Shown here: positions 1 through 8,793 of the stretch, piece after piece
Numbering within the stretch: the first letter of the stretch is position 1
Layout: every line of letters starts with the position of its first letter
NCBI GenBank assembly: GCA_035576005.1
Contig: DATLXH010000128.1
Coordinates: forward strand, 8,545-72,544
Source of the DNA: DATLXH01 sp035576005
GTDB taxonomy: Bacteria > Acidobacteriota > Thermoanaerobaculia > Gp7-AA8
Length of the DNA: 64,000 bases
Direction: 5' to 3'
Program-made: the position numbers and the translations under genes
The notes under the pieces: generated by a model
Databases searched by the model: none
Told to the model about the DNA's origin: nothing
The model's input: only the letters and a program-made list of their open reading frames with translations

Positions 1-79
1 TTGGCCGCTGGGCCGACCGACATGCAAATGCCGAATCGATCGGCGACAATGCCTCGACGCCGGAGAGGAGATCGAATTG

Positions 80-1708
80 ATGGCTGAGAACAAGGTCAAT
101 GCGGTGCTGTACGTTCGCGTGAGCAGCCGAGAGCAGGCGATCGAGGGCTACTCCATCGAGGCGCAGCGCCGGTTTCTCGTGCAGCATGCGGCGGCCGCCG
201 GATTCCAGATCGTCGCTGAGTTCAGCGATGAGGAGACCGCCAAAACCACCGGCCGGCCAGGCTTCGAAGCACTTTTGGCGTACATTCGCTCGCGTTCGGA
301 TGTGCGGACCATCCTGGTCGAGAAAACGGACCGACTGCTGCGGAACTTTCGCGATTTCATCACGATCGATGAAGCAGAGATCGACGTCGTCTTCGCAAAA
401 GAAGGCACCACCTTCGGTCCGAACAGCCACTCGTCGCAGCGATTTCTGCAGACGATCAAGGTCGGCATGGCCAGGCACTACATCGAGAACCTGAGCGAGG
501 AAGTGAAGAAAGGTCTCCATGAGAAATGCCGCCTCGACGGTGCATGGCCCGCGCTCGCGCCGCTCGGGTATCGGAATGTCAGCGACGCATTCGGGATCGC
601 TCCTGATCCGGTCAAAGCGCCGCTCGTGAAGCAGCTCTTCGAAGAGGCGGCGCGTGGCGACAGGAGTCATCGCACACTAGCGGCCTTCGCGTATGACATC
701 GGTCTCCGGACGCGGGATGGTCATCGCATCGGGAAGAGCCATATCGCGAAGATCATCAGTAACCCGCTCTACGCTGGCCAGTTCTCGTGGGGCGGCAAAC
801 AGTACGAAGGTAAGTACGAGCCGCTGGTGACGACGACGCTGTTCCATCGGGTGCAGCACGCACTCTCCGCGAAGAGCAAGAGCAAGACACGAAAGTTCCT
901 TTTTCCGCTTTCCGGTCTGCTTTCTTGCGGTGTCTGTGGCGGTCGCATGTCCGGCGACTTGAAGGTGAAAGTCACATCCAAAGCCCGCCATGAATTCGTG
1001 TACTACAGCTGCGGTGGCCGAATGGGGTGTCGCGAGTATTTCCCTGAGCGGATCTTCGAAACAAAGATCGTCTCGATCCTCGATTCTCTCAAACTCGACG
1101 GCGCTGTCTCGGCCTGGATCGGTGAAGAGTTGGCGCGGTGGTATGACACATCCACCGAGCAGGAACAGGTAGAAAAGGAACGGCGCGAGCGGCGAATCGG
1201 GCAGCTTCGGACGCGGATGCGGAAGGCCTGGGAAGAGAAGGAAGAGGGGACGCTCGATGCCGGCAGCTACCGCTCGTTCGTCTCCGATTGGCAGGCGGAG
1301 ATCGACGAGCTGCTCCGCTCGATGACGATGGCGCGGCCCACGGTCAGCCGAGGCGCATTTCTGCGGGCGGGTGCAGCGCCTCTCGAACTCCTGCAAGCTG
1401 CACCGGCTCTGTACGTTACGCAATCCCGTGAGGAGAAGAACGCTCTCTGCAAAATCGTCTTCTCGAACCTCACTGTGGCGAAGGACGATGGCGAGGCAAG
1501 TCTCTCAGCCGACTTGTGTTCGCCGTTCGACGCACTGGTCGGGATCGGCACGCTTCCACCCGGAAGTGGAGATTGGCTGGGGAGGAAGGATTCGAACCTT
1601 CGAATGTCGGCTCCAAAGGCCGATGCCTTACCACTTGGCGACTCCCCAACGAAGTGCAGAATGCACCGTCACGAATCGAAATTTCGGATGGGTGGCTACG
1701 CAGTGTAG
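80..1708 (+). CDS. Large serine recombinase (site-specific integrase)
   Basis: Large serine recombinase of the resolvase/invertase superfamily, which cuts and rejoins DNA through a serine nucleophile. The N-terminal resolvase domain (about residues 6-150) has the YVRVSSREQ motif with catalytic Ser near residue 15. A recombinase domain follows (about 155-270), then a zinc-ribbon with the paired cysteines of CGVCGG near 285 and further cysteines near 315-320, and a charged coiled coil at about 360-415. The ATG at 80 is preferred over the TTG at 77 because it lies behind gagaggag. The last 45 or so codons read through the antisense strand of a tRNA-Gln gene, so the C-terminus is probably made of target DNA rather than ancestral recombinase sequence. 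This fits an element integrated at the tRNA 3' end, with the rest of the element to the left of the window. Confidence 0.9.
   Translation: MAENKVNAVLYVRVSSREQAIEGYSIEAQRRFLVQHAAAAGFQIVAEFSDEETAKTTGRPGFEALLAYIRSRSDVRTILVEKTDRLLRNFRDFITIDEAEIDVVFAKEGTTFGPNSHSSQRFLQTIKVGMARHYIENLSEEVKKGLHEKCRLDGAWPALAPLGYRNVSDAFGIAPDPVKAPLVKQLFEEAARGDRSHRTLAAFAYDIGLRTRDGHRIGKSHIAKIISNPLYAGQFSWGGKQYEGKYEPLVTTTLFHRVQHALSAKSKSKTRKFLFPLSGLLSCGVCGGRMSGDLKVKVTSKARHEFVYYSCGGRMGCREYFPERIFETKIVSILDSLKLDGAVSAWIGEELARWYDTSTEQEQVEKERRERRIGQLRTRMRKAWEEKEEGTLDAGSYRSFVSDWQAEIDELLRSMTMARPTVSRGAFLRAGAAPLELLQAAPALYVTQSREEKNALCKIVFSNLTVAKDDGEASLSADLCSPFDALVGIGTLPPGSGDWLGRKDSNLRMSAPKADALPLGDSPTKCRMHRHESKFRMGGYAV
1574..1648 (-). tRNA. 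tRNA-Gln (anticodon TTG)
   Basis: On the minus strand the sequence folds as a cloverleaf. The acceptor stem TGGGGAG pairs with CTCCCCA, followed by G and an encoded CCA. The anticodon stem TCGGC/GCCGA encloses the loop CTTTGGA, giving anticodon TTG, and the T loop is GTTCGAATC. It overlaps the 3' end of the recombinase gene in antisense. Its 3' end faces the recombinase, the usual arrangement when an element has integrated into a tRNA gene and rebuilt its 3' half. Confidence 0.93.
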
Positions 1709-1740
1709 ATGAGCGAAGTCCTGCAAGCCGCGAAACTGTA

Positions 1741-1780
1741 ATCCCCCTCTCCCGGCGGGAGAGGGGCTAGGGGTGAGGGT
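1741..1780. repeat. Palindromic repeat, family P1 (left of DUF559 gene)
   Basis: Contains the inverted repeat cctctcccggcgggagagg followed by ctaggggtgaggg. It is the family P1 core (ctctcccc-ggcg-ggggagag), seen again near 2.2, 9.8, 36.0, 51.2 and 51.9 kb. A related inverted copy lies on the far side of the DUF559 gene, so the gene is bracketed by P1 arms. Confidence 0.8.
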
Positions 1781-1805
1781 CTCACACCCGAGGTACGATC
1801 GTAAT

Positions 1806-2240
1806 GTGAACCATGAACCGCTGAAACTACGTGAGCAAGCACGAGAGCTGCGAAGGCGAGAAACGTCCGCAGAGTCCGCGATGTGGAAGAACCTCCGACG
1901 TCGAGGTTTCCTCGGACTCAAGTTCAGAAGACAGCACGAAGTTGGCAGGTATATCGTTGATTTCTTCTGCGAGGAACTCAAGCTGGCGATCGAGCTTGAT
2001 GGCGCGTCACACTTCGAGCCTGCGGTGATTGAGCTTGATGCAAAACGAACTCGCGTTTTGCAGCAGTTCGGAATCACTGTAATCCGAATCGAGAACGAGG
2101 AGTTCTTAGTGAACGGTGGGTTGGTGATGGAGAGGATTCGAGACATCGTCGTGCAGCTCAGCAGGGACCCTCACCCGCCGCTCGACGCGGCACCCTCTCC
2201 CGCGGGGAGAGGGGAGCGGCCAGAGCCGGGCTTCACCTGA
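1806..2240 (+). CDS. DUF559 domain endonuclease-like protein
   Basis: About 144 residues. It matches the DUF559 family, small proteins with a Vsr/restriction-endonuclease-like fold. Visible signatures are the Arg-rich start (LREQARELRRR), the SAMWKNLRRRGFLGLKFRRQ segment, GRYIVDFFCEELKLAIELDG (the Asp and Glu-x-Asp of a PD-(D/E)xK-like core) and IRIENEEF near the end. The GTG at 1806 gives the usual N-terminus; the earlier GTG at 1773 lies inside the flanking palindrome. The last 20 or so codons read into the right-hand P1 palindrome (PSPAGRGE). The function of DUF559 proteins is not established. The link to the flanking palindromes suggests a mobile or repeat-borne cassette, but that is inference. 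Confidence 0.8.
   Translation: MNHEPLKLREQARELRRRETSAESAMWKNLRRRGFLGLKFRRQHEVGRYIVDFFCEELKLAIELDGASHFEPAVIELDAKRTRVLQQFGITVIRIENEEFLVNGGLVMERIRDIVVQLSRDPHPPLDAAPSPAGRGERPEPGFT
2166..2222. repeat. Palindromic repeat, family P1 (right of DUF559 gene)
   Basis: Contains gggaccctcacccgc and then ccctctcccgcggggagagggg, the inverted counterpart of the copy at 1741-1780. It overlaps the 3' end of the DUF559 reading frame. Confidence 0.75.
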
Positions 2241-2252
2241 TCCGCGAGCGGG

Positions 2253-4217
2253 CTAGACCGCCTTCTCGAGTCTTGCGGTCACGCGCACCAGATCCTCGTG
2301 TGACCCGACCAGAATCAGCGTATCGCCTGCAACGATTCTCTCCTCCTGCGGTGGGGGAGAGATCGGCTTCCCGTCGCGAATGACTACCGGGACCGCAATA
2401 TGGTCTTGCTCGAGCTGCAGCTCCGCGAACGTTTTCCCTTCCACGAAGCTGTCGGGCATCGCGAGAAATGTCTCCGACGTCCCCGCGCCCATAATCGCGG
2501 AGAGCCGTCTCCCTTCGCTCGTGCGACCTTCCGGATCACGAAGCATTCTGTACCCTTCGTCGCGAAGAATCCTCAGCTGAGCCGCGACGATGTTGCCTGG
2601 GAGTCTGAACACTCGGAGAGCTCTGACAACGATCTCGATCGAAGTCTCGAACTCCTCGGGGATGACCTCATCAGCCCCGAGCGCCCGGAGCGCGTCGACT
2701 TCGGCGACGTATCGAGTTCGCACGATGAGCCGGACGGTTGGACTGATGCCGCGCACGGTTTTCACGATTCGTCGCGTCCCATCAGAGTCTGAGATCGCAA
2801 CGATGACGGCCAGAGCCCGCTCGACGCCCGCACTCGACAGACCGTCGGGATCCGCCCCGTCCGTCAGAATGACTTTACTTCCGGCTAGCCGCGCTGCCGC
2901 CGCCCGTTCCACATCTTCTTCGAGTACGACGTGAGGAATGCCCGTCTGTGAAAGCACGCGCGCGACATTCTGTCCGTTGAGACCATATCCGACGATCACG
3001 ATATGGCTGCGCAGGTCATGGCCTTCATCCGTCTCCGTGGGCTCTTCTCGCGATCGAAATCGCTCGGAAAGAATCGTGCCGGCGGAGATCAGCAGAGGTG
3101 CGCCGGCCAGAGTGATGACGGCCGTCGAGATGAACAGCTGCTCCTCCCACGGACCCAGAATCCGGTACTCTTTCGCCGCCTGGGAAAGCAGAAATGAGAA
3201 CTCGCCTACCGGAGCGATCGCAAAAGCAGCGCGAATCGACGTTCTCGGCAACGACGCAGACGACCTGATGGCAGGGTAGGCCGCGAGAACTTTAATGGCG
3301 ACCGCCGCGAGTACCGTCCCTATGACGAGCAGCGGATTCCCTGCGACGAATCGAGGATCCAGAAGCATCCCGATGGACGCGAAGAAGAGAGCGGAGAGGA
3401 AGTCACGAAACGGCCGGAGGATGGCGAAGATCTCATGGACGTAATCTGTCTCGGCGATCACAACGCCGGCCGCAAAAGCGCCGAGCGCTGCTGAAATGCC
3501 GAGCTGGTGTGTGAGGGCGATCGTGGCGACGATCAACACGATCGCGGCGGCCGTGAAACTCTCGCGAGTCCCGAGGCGCGCGATCAGCTCGAACAGCCTC
3601 GGGACGATAAATCGCGCCACAGCGACGAGCACCACCACGCCGACGATGGCGAGGGTCACGCGTATGACCACCTGATCGAGGGGCGGAGCGCTGTCCGCTC
3701 CGATCGCAAAGGCGGGGACCAGCAGCATGAGAGGGATGACCGCAAAATCCTGAAAGATCGATACCCCGAGGAACTTTCGTGCGAAGGGTGCTCCCATCTC
3801 GTCCCGCGTTGCAAGAATGGGCAGGACCACGGCCGTCGAGCTCAGAGAGACCAGAAGTCCGTAGAAGACGCCGAGATGCAGCGGGATGTTGAGAAGCATC
3901 GACGCGCCAGTGACGATCAGAACCGTAAAGATCATCTGAAGGCTGCCGGAGACCAGCGTGGTTCGCCCGAGGGCGCGGACACGCTCGAGAGGGATGTGAA
4001 GGCCTATGAAGAAGAGGATCAGTGCGACCCCGAGCTCTGCGATGGTCTCCACCTGGGCAGTGTCATCGATCCACGCAAGGGCATGCGGGCCGATCACCAC
4101 TCCTGTCACGAGATAGCTGAAGACCGCCGGCAGCTTGAGCCTTCTGGCCAGGAACTGGATCGGAAACGCCGCCGTCAAAATGATGGCGACATCAATAAGA
4201 AGGTGTTGGTCCTGCAT
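2253..4217 (-). CDS. CPA2 family monovalent cation/H+ antiporter (KefB/YbaL-like)
   Basis: Inner-membrane cation:proton antiporter of the CPA2 family, 654 residues. About 12 hydrophobic segments span residues 5-380, including the repeated LGAFAAGVVIAETDY and ALFFASIGMLLDP motifs of this family. A TrkA-N/Rossmann domain follows (HIVIVGYGLNGQNVARVL, about 405-520), then a TrkA-C domain (about 565-652, ending in LVGSHEDLVRV), the usual ligand-sensing tail. The ATG at 4217 was chosen over the GTG two codons upstream. It is transcribed away from the prolyl oligopeptidase gene, alone. The transported ion (K+ or Na+) cannot be told from sequence. Confidence 0.93.
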   Translation of the reverse strand: MQDQHLLIDVAIILTAAFPIQFLARRLKLPAVFSYLVTGVVIGPHALAWIDDTAQVETIAELGVALILFFIGLHIPLERVRALGRTTLVSGSLQMIFTVLIVTGASMLLNIPLHLGVFYGLLVSLSSTAVVLPILATRDEMGAPFARKFLGVSIFQDFAVIPLMLLVPAFAIGADSAPPLDQVVIRVTLAIVGVVVLVAVARFIVPRLFELIARLGTRESFTAAAIVLIVATIALTHQLGISAALGAFAAGVVIAETDYVHEIFAILRPFRDFLSALFFASIGMLLDPRFVAGNPLLVIGTVLAAVAIKVLAAYPAIRSSASLPRTSIRAAFAIAPVGEFSFLLSQAAKEYRILGPWEEQLFISTAVITLAGAPLLISAGTILSERFRSREEPTETDEGHDLRSHIVIVGYGLNGQNVARVLSQTGIPHVVLEEDVERAAAARLAGSKVILTDGADPDGLSSAGVERALAVIVAISDSDGTRRIVKTVRGISPTVRLIVRTRYVAEVDALRALGADEVIPEEFETSIEIVVRALRVFRLPGNIVAAQLRILRDEGYRMLRDPEGRTSEGRRLSAIMGAGTSETFLAMPDSFVEGKTFAELQLEQDHIAVPVVIRDGKPISPPPQEERIVAGDTLILVGSHEDLVRVTARLEKAV

Positions 4218-4332
4218 CGTCACACATTCTACAGTCGCGTTCCTTCAGGTCGGATTGGTCTCTCCCGCTAGCTAGCCCGCACTCGAGGACGCACCGTTGA
4301 GGTATCCTCGTCGCTCGATCGAGGAGGCTTTG

Positions 4333-6435
4333 ATGAAGCGTTTCAATTCGGCGGCGTTCGCTGCCATTCTGTTTGTCGCGAACGTAGTAGTCGCACAGCC
4401 GCATCCAGCGCCTCCCGTAGCGAAGCGCGTTCCGAAGTCCTCGACCATTCATGGTGAAACCCGAGTGGACGATTACGGCTGGCTACGCGACAAGGCGAAT
4501 CCGGAAGTCATCGCGCATCTGGAATCGGAGAACGCCTACGCGAAGGCGATGCTCGGGAAGACCGCAGGTTTCGCGGACAACCTCTACGCCGAGATGCTCG
4601 GTCGCATCAAACAGACGGACGTCAACGTCCCGTACCGAAAGGGCGCCTGGTATTACTACTCTCGCACGGTCGAGGGGAAGCAATACCCCGTCTACGCACG
4701 AAAAAAAACAATGGATGGCGCCGAAGAGATCATGCTCGACGTCAACAAGCTGGCAGAGGGTCAGAAATTCATGAGTGTCGACGCGCTGGAGGTCAGCGAT
4801 GACGGCAACCTGCTCGCGTATTCAACCGACAACACGGGTTATCGCCAGTACCGGCTGCAGGTGAAGGATCTCCGCACCGGAAAACTTTTACCCGATACGG
4901 CAGAGAAAACGGGGTCGGTCCTCTGGGCTGCCGACAACAAGACCATCTTCTACGCCGTCGAAAATGAAGCGAAGAGGCAATCCCGTTTCTACCGCCACAC
5001 CCTCGGCTCTACGGGTGCAGACACGCTTGTTTACGAAGAGCCGGACGAGTTGTACGACCTTTATGCGGAGCGCTCGCGAAGTGGCGACGTGATCTTCATC
5101 GTCTCGGACAGTAAAACCACCAATGAAGTACGTTTCCTGATGGCTGCTGATCCAACGGCTCAGCCACGTGTCATGGCGCCGCGAAAGAATGACCTCAAGT
5201 ACTATCCCGAGCATCGCGGAGATCGGTTCTATCTCCTGACGAACGATACAGGCATCAACTATCGCGTCGTGAGCGCGCCGGTTGCGGAACCGCAGCAGTC
5301 AAACTGGACAGAGGTCGTCGCGTACCGCAAGCCGGTAAAAATCGACTCCATCCATGGCTTCCGTGACCATCTCGTCCTGCGGGTGCGCGAGAACGGTCTG
5401 AGTCACATTGAAATCCTCGACCTGCGTGACAAAAAAACCCATCGCGTCAGTTTTCCCGAGCCCGCCTATCTGGTTGTGGCTGGATCGAATGAAGAGTTCG
5501 ACACGAACCGCTTCCGCTACGCCTATCAGTCACTGGTCACGCCGGGATCCACGTATGACTACGACATGGACGAGCGGAAGTCGACGCTGCTCAAGCGCAC
5601 GGACGTCCTCGGCGGATTCGACCTGGCGAATTACAAATCCGAACGGATCTTTGCTACCGCGCAGGATGGCGTCAGGGTGCCCATCGCGCTGGTTTACAAA
5701 AAAGGTGTAAATCCCCGCGGGCGTAACCCGCTGCTTCTTTACGCATACGGCTCATACGGCTCGTCAACCCCGGACAGCTTCTCGTCGAACCGGCTCGCCT
5801 TGCTCGACCGCGGCGTCATCTTCGCAATCGCACACATTCGCGGCGGCGGTGAGATGGGTAAGGAGTGGCACGAAGCCGGCCGGATGATGACCAAGAAGAA
5901 CACCTTCAGCGACTTCATTGCCGCGGCCAGCCATCTAGTGAAAGAAAAGTACACCGCACCAGACAAGCTGGCGGCAATGGGTGGGAGCGCAGGAGGGCTG
6001 CTCATGGGCGCGGTCGTTAACATGCGCCCCGATCTGTTCAAGGCAATCGTTGCTTACGTCCCGTTCGTCGACGTGATCAATACGATGCTCGACGCGAGCA
6101 TCCCGCTCACAACGCAGGAGTACATCGAGTGGGGCAATCCGAACGAAAAGGCCGCGTACGCTTACATGAAGAGCTACGACCCTTATTCGAATATCGCGAA
6201 GACAAAGTACCCGGCAATGCTGGTGCGGACGTCACTCAACGACAGCCAGGTCGGCTACTGGGAGGCGGCGAAGTGGGTGGCAAAGCTCCGAGCGACGAAG
6301 ACGGACAGGAATCCGATCCTGTTCCGCGTCAATCTCGGCGCCGGTCATGGCGGAGCATCAGGCCGCTACGACAAGCTCAGGGATGAGGCCGCTGATTACG
6401 CGTGGCTACTCTCGCAGCTGGGGATCGCGAAGTAA
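4333..6435 (+). CDS. Prolyl oligopeptidase (S9A serine peptidase)
   Basis: Prolyl oligopeptidase family enzyme, 700 residues, cleaving short peptides after proline. A signal peptide (MKRFNSAAFAAILFVANVVVAQ) indicates export to the periplasm. A seven-bladed beta-propeller occupies about residues 75-420. The C-terminal alpha/beta hydrolase domain holds the catalytic triad: Ser near 552 in MGGSAGG, Asp near 637 in LNDSQVGYWE and His near 672 in GAGHGGASGRY. The HIRGGGEMGKEWHEAG motif near 505 is typical of S9A. The ATG at 4333 follows gaggagg at good spacing, which decides it over an upstream in-frame start. Single-gene unit. Confidence 0.95.
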   Translation: MKRFNSAAFAAILFVANVVVAQPHPAPPVAKRVPKSSTIHGETRVDDYGWLRDKANPEVIAHLESENAYAKAMLGKTAGFADNLYAEMLGRIKQTDVNVPYRKGAWYYYSRTVEGKQYPVYARKKTMDGAEEIMLDVNKLAEGQKFMSVDALEVSDDGNLLAYSTDNTGYRQYRLQVKDLRTGKLLPDTAEKTGSVLWAADNKTIFYAVENEAKRQSRFYRHTLGSTGADTLVYEEPDELYDLYAERSRSGDVIFIVSDSKTTNEVRFLMAADPTAQPRVMAPRKNDLKYYPEHRGDRFYLLTNDTGINYRVVSAPVAEPQQSNWTEVVAYRKPVKIDSIHGFRDHLVLRVRENGLSHIEILDLRDKKTHRVSFPEPAYLVVAGSNEEFDTNRFRYAYQSLVTPGSTYDYDMDERKSTLLKRTDVLGGFDLANYKSERIFATAQDGVRVPIALVYKKGVNPRGRNPLLLYAYGSYGSSTPDSFSSNRLALLDRGVIFAIAHIRGGGEMGKEWHEAGRMMTKKNTFSDFIAAASHLVKEKYTAPDKLAAMGGSAGGLLMGAVVNMRPDLFKAIVAYVPFVDVINTMLDASIPLTTQEYIEWGNPNEKAAYAYMKSYDPYSNIAKTKYPAMLVRTSLNDSQVGYWEAAKWVAKLRATKTDRNPILFRVNLGAGHGGASGRYDKLRDEAADYAWLLSQLGIAK

Positions 6436-6463
6436 CGTCGACTATCGGGTCAAGCGCGGCACT

Positions 6464-6626
6464 AGTGGAGTGTATTCGATGAATTGGTACCACCTGGCTT
6501 GGTCTCGCCGCCGTGAGCTTCGTTGCGACTCCTCAGCATAGTCACCACTATTCCTGCGTCGCCGCGCCTCGCCCACGTCGCCGATCCCATCGCCATCTGG
6601 TACCAATTCATCAAATACACTCCACT
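6464..6626. repeat. Long imperfect palindrome between convergent genes
   Basis: The arms 6464-6497 and 6593-6626 are inverted copies (agtggagtgtatt..gatgaattggtacca against tggtaccaattcatc..aatacactccact) separated by about 95 bases. It fills the gap between the prolyl oligopeptidase gene and the convergent aminotransferase gene. It could act as a bidirectional terminator or be a MITE-like element. The arms match no other palindrome in the window. Confidence 0.85.
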
Positions 6627-6651
6627 CGCCGACGAATGGAGTCGGGGATTA

Positions 6652-7860
6652 TCACGTCACGATCACGTCGCGGGATGACTGGCGCATCCACCTTCGGTTG
6701 CGAAGCACGTCATCGAGAACTCCGAACGCTATCTCGATTTCCTCATCGGTCGTATAAAAGTGCGGTGAGAAGCGGACTCCGGAGTTCGGTCGATAGTCGC
6801 AGACCACGTCCTCCGCATTGAGCTCAGCGGCAACCTCCTTCGCGTGAGGGACTGCGAAAGAGATAGAGCCTCCACGCTGGTTGGGCGAGCGTGGTGTCCG
6901 GATCTCGAATCCTCGCTCGTCGGCGAGTGCGATGATTCTCTCAGTCTGGCGGAGTGATTTGTCTCGAATTGCTTTCATCCCGCCGGAGGCTGCCTGAGCG
7001 ACGATTTTAGGACCCTCTCTGGCTGCGTAGAGTGCCGGGATGGGAGGTGTGCCGAGAGCGAAGCGTAGCGCGTCGTCGCGATAGCGCATGGGCGGGGGTT
7101 CAAAACCGAACGGATTCGCGTGCGCCATCCAGCCTGTAAAGCTGGGCTCCAGGCGTGGTCTCAACTCCGGATTGACATAGAGGAAGGCACCTCCCGGACC
7201 ACCACAAAGCCATTTGAGCACGCCTCCCACAGCAATGGGAGCGTCCCACGCCGCCACGTCGATATCCACGATTCCCGCGGACTGAAAAACGTCGAGGACG
7301 AGTGTGGCGCCAACCTCGCGGCAACGCGTCGCGATGGGAGCGACATCGATCATGAAAGAGGACTCGAAGAGTACGTGGGAGATCGGAACGATCTGCGTGC
7401 GCTCGTCAATGGCTTCGAGGAGTTTATCGAGGTCGAACCCGAGGCCGCTTCCATCATGTGGAACGTTGACAATCTCGGCTCCGAGTCTCTGCGCGAGGCG
7501 ATCGTAGATGTACCGGACTGACGGAAATTCTCCCTCGACCATGACCACGCGGTTTCGCGGGCCGCTGTAGTCGAACGCTGAGAGCACGACCGCCTCCGCG
7601 GTGGTCACGTTCGGGAGCATGACGATCGACCCGGGAGCCGCGCCGATGAGCGGAGCGATGATGTCACCGATCTCAATCGACATCATCCACCATTGATCCC
7701 CCCACGCCCGTACGCCGCGCGTGGCCCACATCTCGGCGTACTCAGCGAGCGCGTCGCGCGTTGCTTCAGGCATCGCTCCCAGCGAGTGGGAGACCAGATA
7801 CTTGCACTGCTGAAGAATCGGGAACTGCGGTCTGAATCGAAGCAGCGGATCGGCTTCCAT
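6652..7860 (-). CDS. Class V aminotransferase / kynureninase-like PLP enzyme
   Basis: Fold type I PLP enzyme, about 402 residues from the ATG at 7860 (after aaggag, though spacing is short; an upstream GTG at 7977 is possible but adds an unusual leader). N-terminal LVSHSLGAMP resembles kynureninase-like proteins. LPNVTTAEAVVLSAF is the phosphate-binding region, LVLDVFQSAGIVDID holds the Asp that contacts the pyridine nitrogen, and VGGVLKWLCGGPGGAFLYV holds the Schiff-base Lys. The C-terminal domain ends with VRFSPHFYTTDEEIEIA, the substrate-carboxylate Arg region. No other tryptophan-catabolism gene is near, so the substrate is unknown. Annotating it as kynureninase would go too far. Confidence 0.85.
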   Translation of the reverse strand: MEADPLLRFRPQFPILQQCKYLVSHSLGAMPEATRDALAEYAEMWATRGVRAWGDQWWMMSIEIGDIIAPLIGAAPGSIVMLPNVTTAEAVVLSAFDYSGPRNRVVMVEGEFPSVRYIYDRLAQRLGAEIVNVPHDGSGLGFDLDKLLEAIDERTQIVPISHVLFESSFMIDVAPIATRCREVGATLVLDVFQSAGIVDIDVAAWDAPIAVGGVLKWLCGGPGGAFLYVNPELRPRLEPSFTGWMAHANPFGFEPPPMRYRDDALRFALGTPPIPALYAAREGPKIVAQAASGGMKAIRDKSLRQTERIIALADERGFEIRTPRSPNQRGGSISFAVPHAKEVAAELNAEDVVCDYRPNSGVRFSPHFYTTDEEIEIAFGVLDDVLRNRRWMRQSSRDVIVT

Positions 7861-8323
7861 AAGCTCCTTGGATACTATGAAGCCGCGTAGTCTACCGTCA
7901 CCGCGTCGCTTCACGGGCGTCAGAGGGATCTGACGGCTGTTCTGCACCCAGCGGGAGGCCGGTGCGGGAGAGGTCACCTTGGAACTTGGAATGACGACGT
8001 TTGGCGAAGTGACTCCTTCTGCACATCAGCGTTGGAACGCTCCCTCACGATCGGGTTATGAAGGCAATCGAGTTGTTTGGAACCAGGGTCGCGGCGGTGG
8101 TTCGTCGTGAGACCGCGGCACAGGTCGTTGCCGGCGCTTGAGAACAGGCCACGCTCTGGAGAAATCACTTTGTCTGCGCCGGGAAGCATCAGCCCGCACT
8201 TTTGCTCGCTCGACGACGCTGCCGCGCCTCTCAGAAATAACCGGTTGGGCGCTCTGTTGCGCTCGGGAGATGCAGGATGGCCCGGCCTTCGACGACGTTT
8301 CACCTTCGCCCTCTCCGACCCGC
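7861..8323. other. Gap between divergent genes, no gene seen
   Basis: About 460 bases between the PLP enzyme and the DUF983 gene. Short overlapping frames exist but have no recognisable domain and no ribosome binding site. It should hold the divergent promoters of the two genes. No repeat of the window's families was seen. Confidence 0.4.
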
Positions 8324-8692
8324 ATGGAAGTGCTTCGCCGAGGGTTGCGGCGTCGCTGCCCGAAATGTGGAGTGGGCTCTGTGTTTCGCCGTGGTCTCGA
8401 ATTTAATCAGCGGTGTCCTGTGTGTAATCTTCTCCTGCAGCGCGACTACGGCGATACGTGGGTGTTCATGGTTCTGACCGACCGCATCCCGGTCGTCGTC
8501 GGCATCGTCCTGGTATTTTTCGGTTTCCAGACGACGACATGGCTGACGGGCACTGCTTTCCTTCTGGCTCTGGTGATCCCTCTGCTCGCAACAATGCGTG
8601 AACGTCAATCGCTTGCGCTCGCGCTTGATTATCTCGTTCGGGTCTACCTTCGCGATCCGACGGACGAGATCCACGGCGGCCGGGCTCGCTGA
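8324..8692 (+). CDS. DUF983 family membrane protein
   Basis: 122 residues. The N-terminal zinc-ribbon-like part has RRRCPKCGVGSVFRRGL and QRCPVCNLLL, two C-x-x-C pairs, followed by DYGDTW and then two transmembrane helices (about 50-70 and 75-92). This is the DUF983 layout, common in alphaproteobacteria and other Gram-negatives, of unknown function and sometimes linked to respiratory oxidases. The ATG at 8324 gives the family-typical start; the frame is open further upstream but without homologous character. Confidence 0.85.
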   Translation: MEVLRRGLRRRCPKCGVGSVFRRGLEFNQRCPVCNLLLQRDYGDTWVFMVLTDRIPVVVGIVLVFFGFQTTTWLTGTAFLLALVIPLLATMRERQSLALALDYLVRVYLRDPTDEIHGGRAR

Positions 8693-8793
8693 AAATATCC
8701 CAGCCTTACCAGTTTCAATGAAGTCCAGCTCCGGAGTTCTCAGGCGGAGAAGTACAGCGTTCCAATCGGCCGGTCTCGACCTTCGACTGTCAA

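Noticed and set aside
1773..1805. GTG at 1773 as start of the DUF559 gene
   Set aside because: These codons lie in the flanking P1 palindrome and give no family sequence; the GTG at 1806 gives the typical N-terminus.
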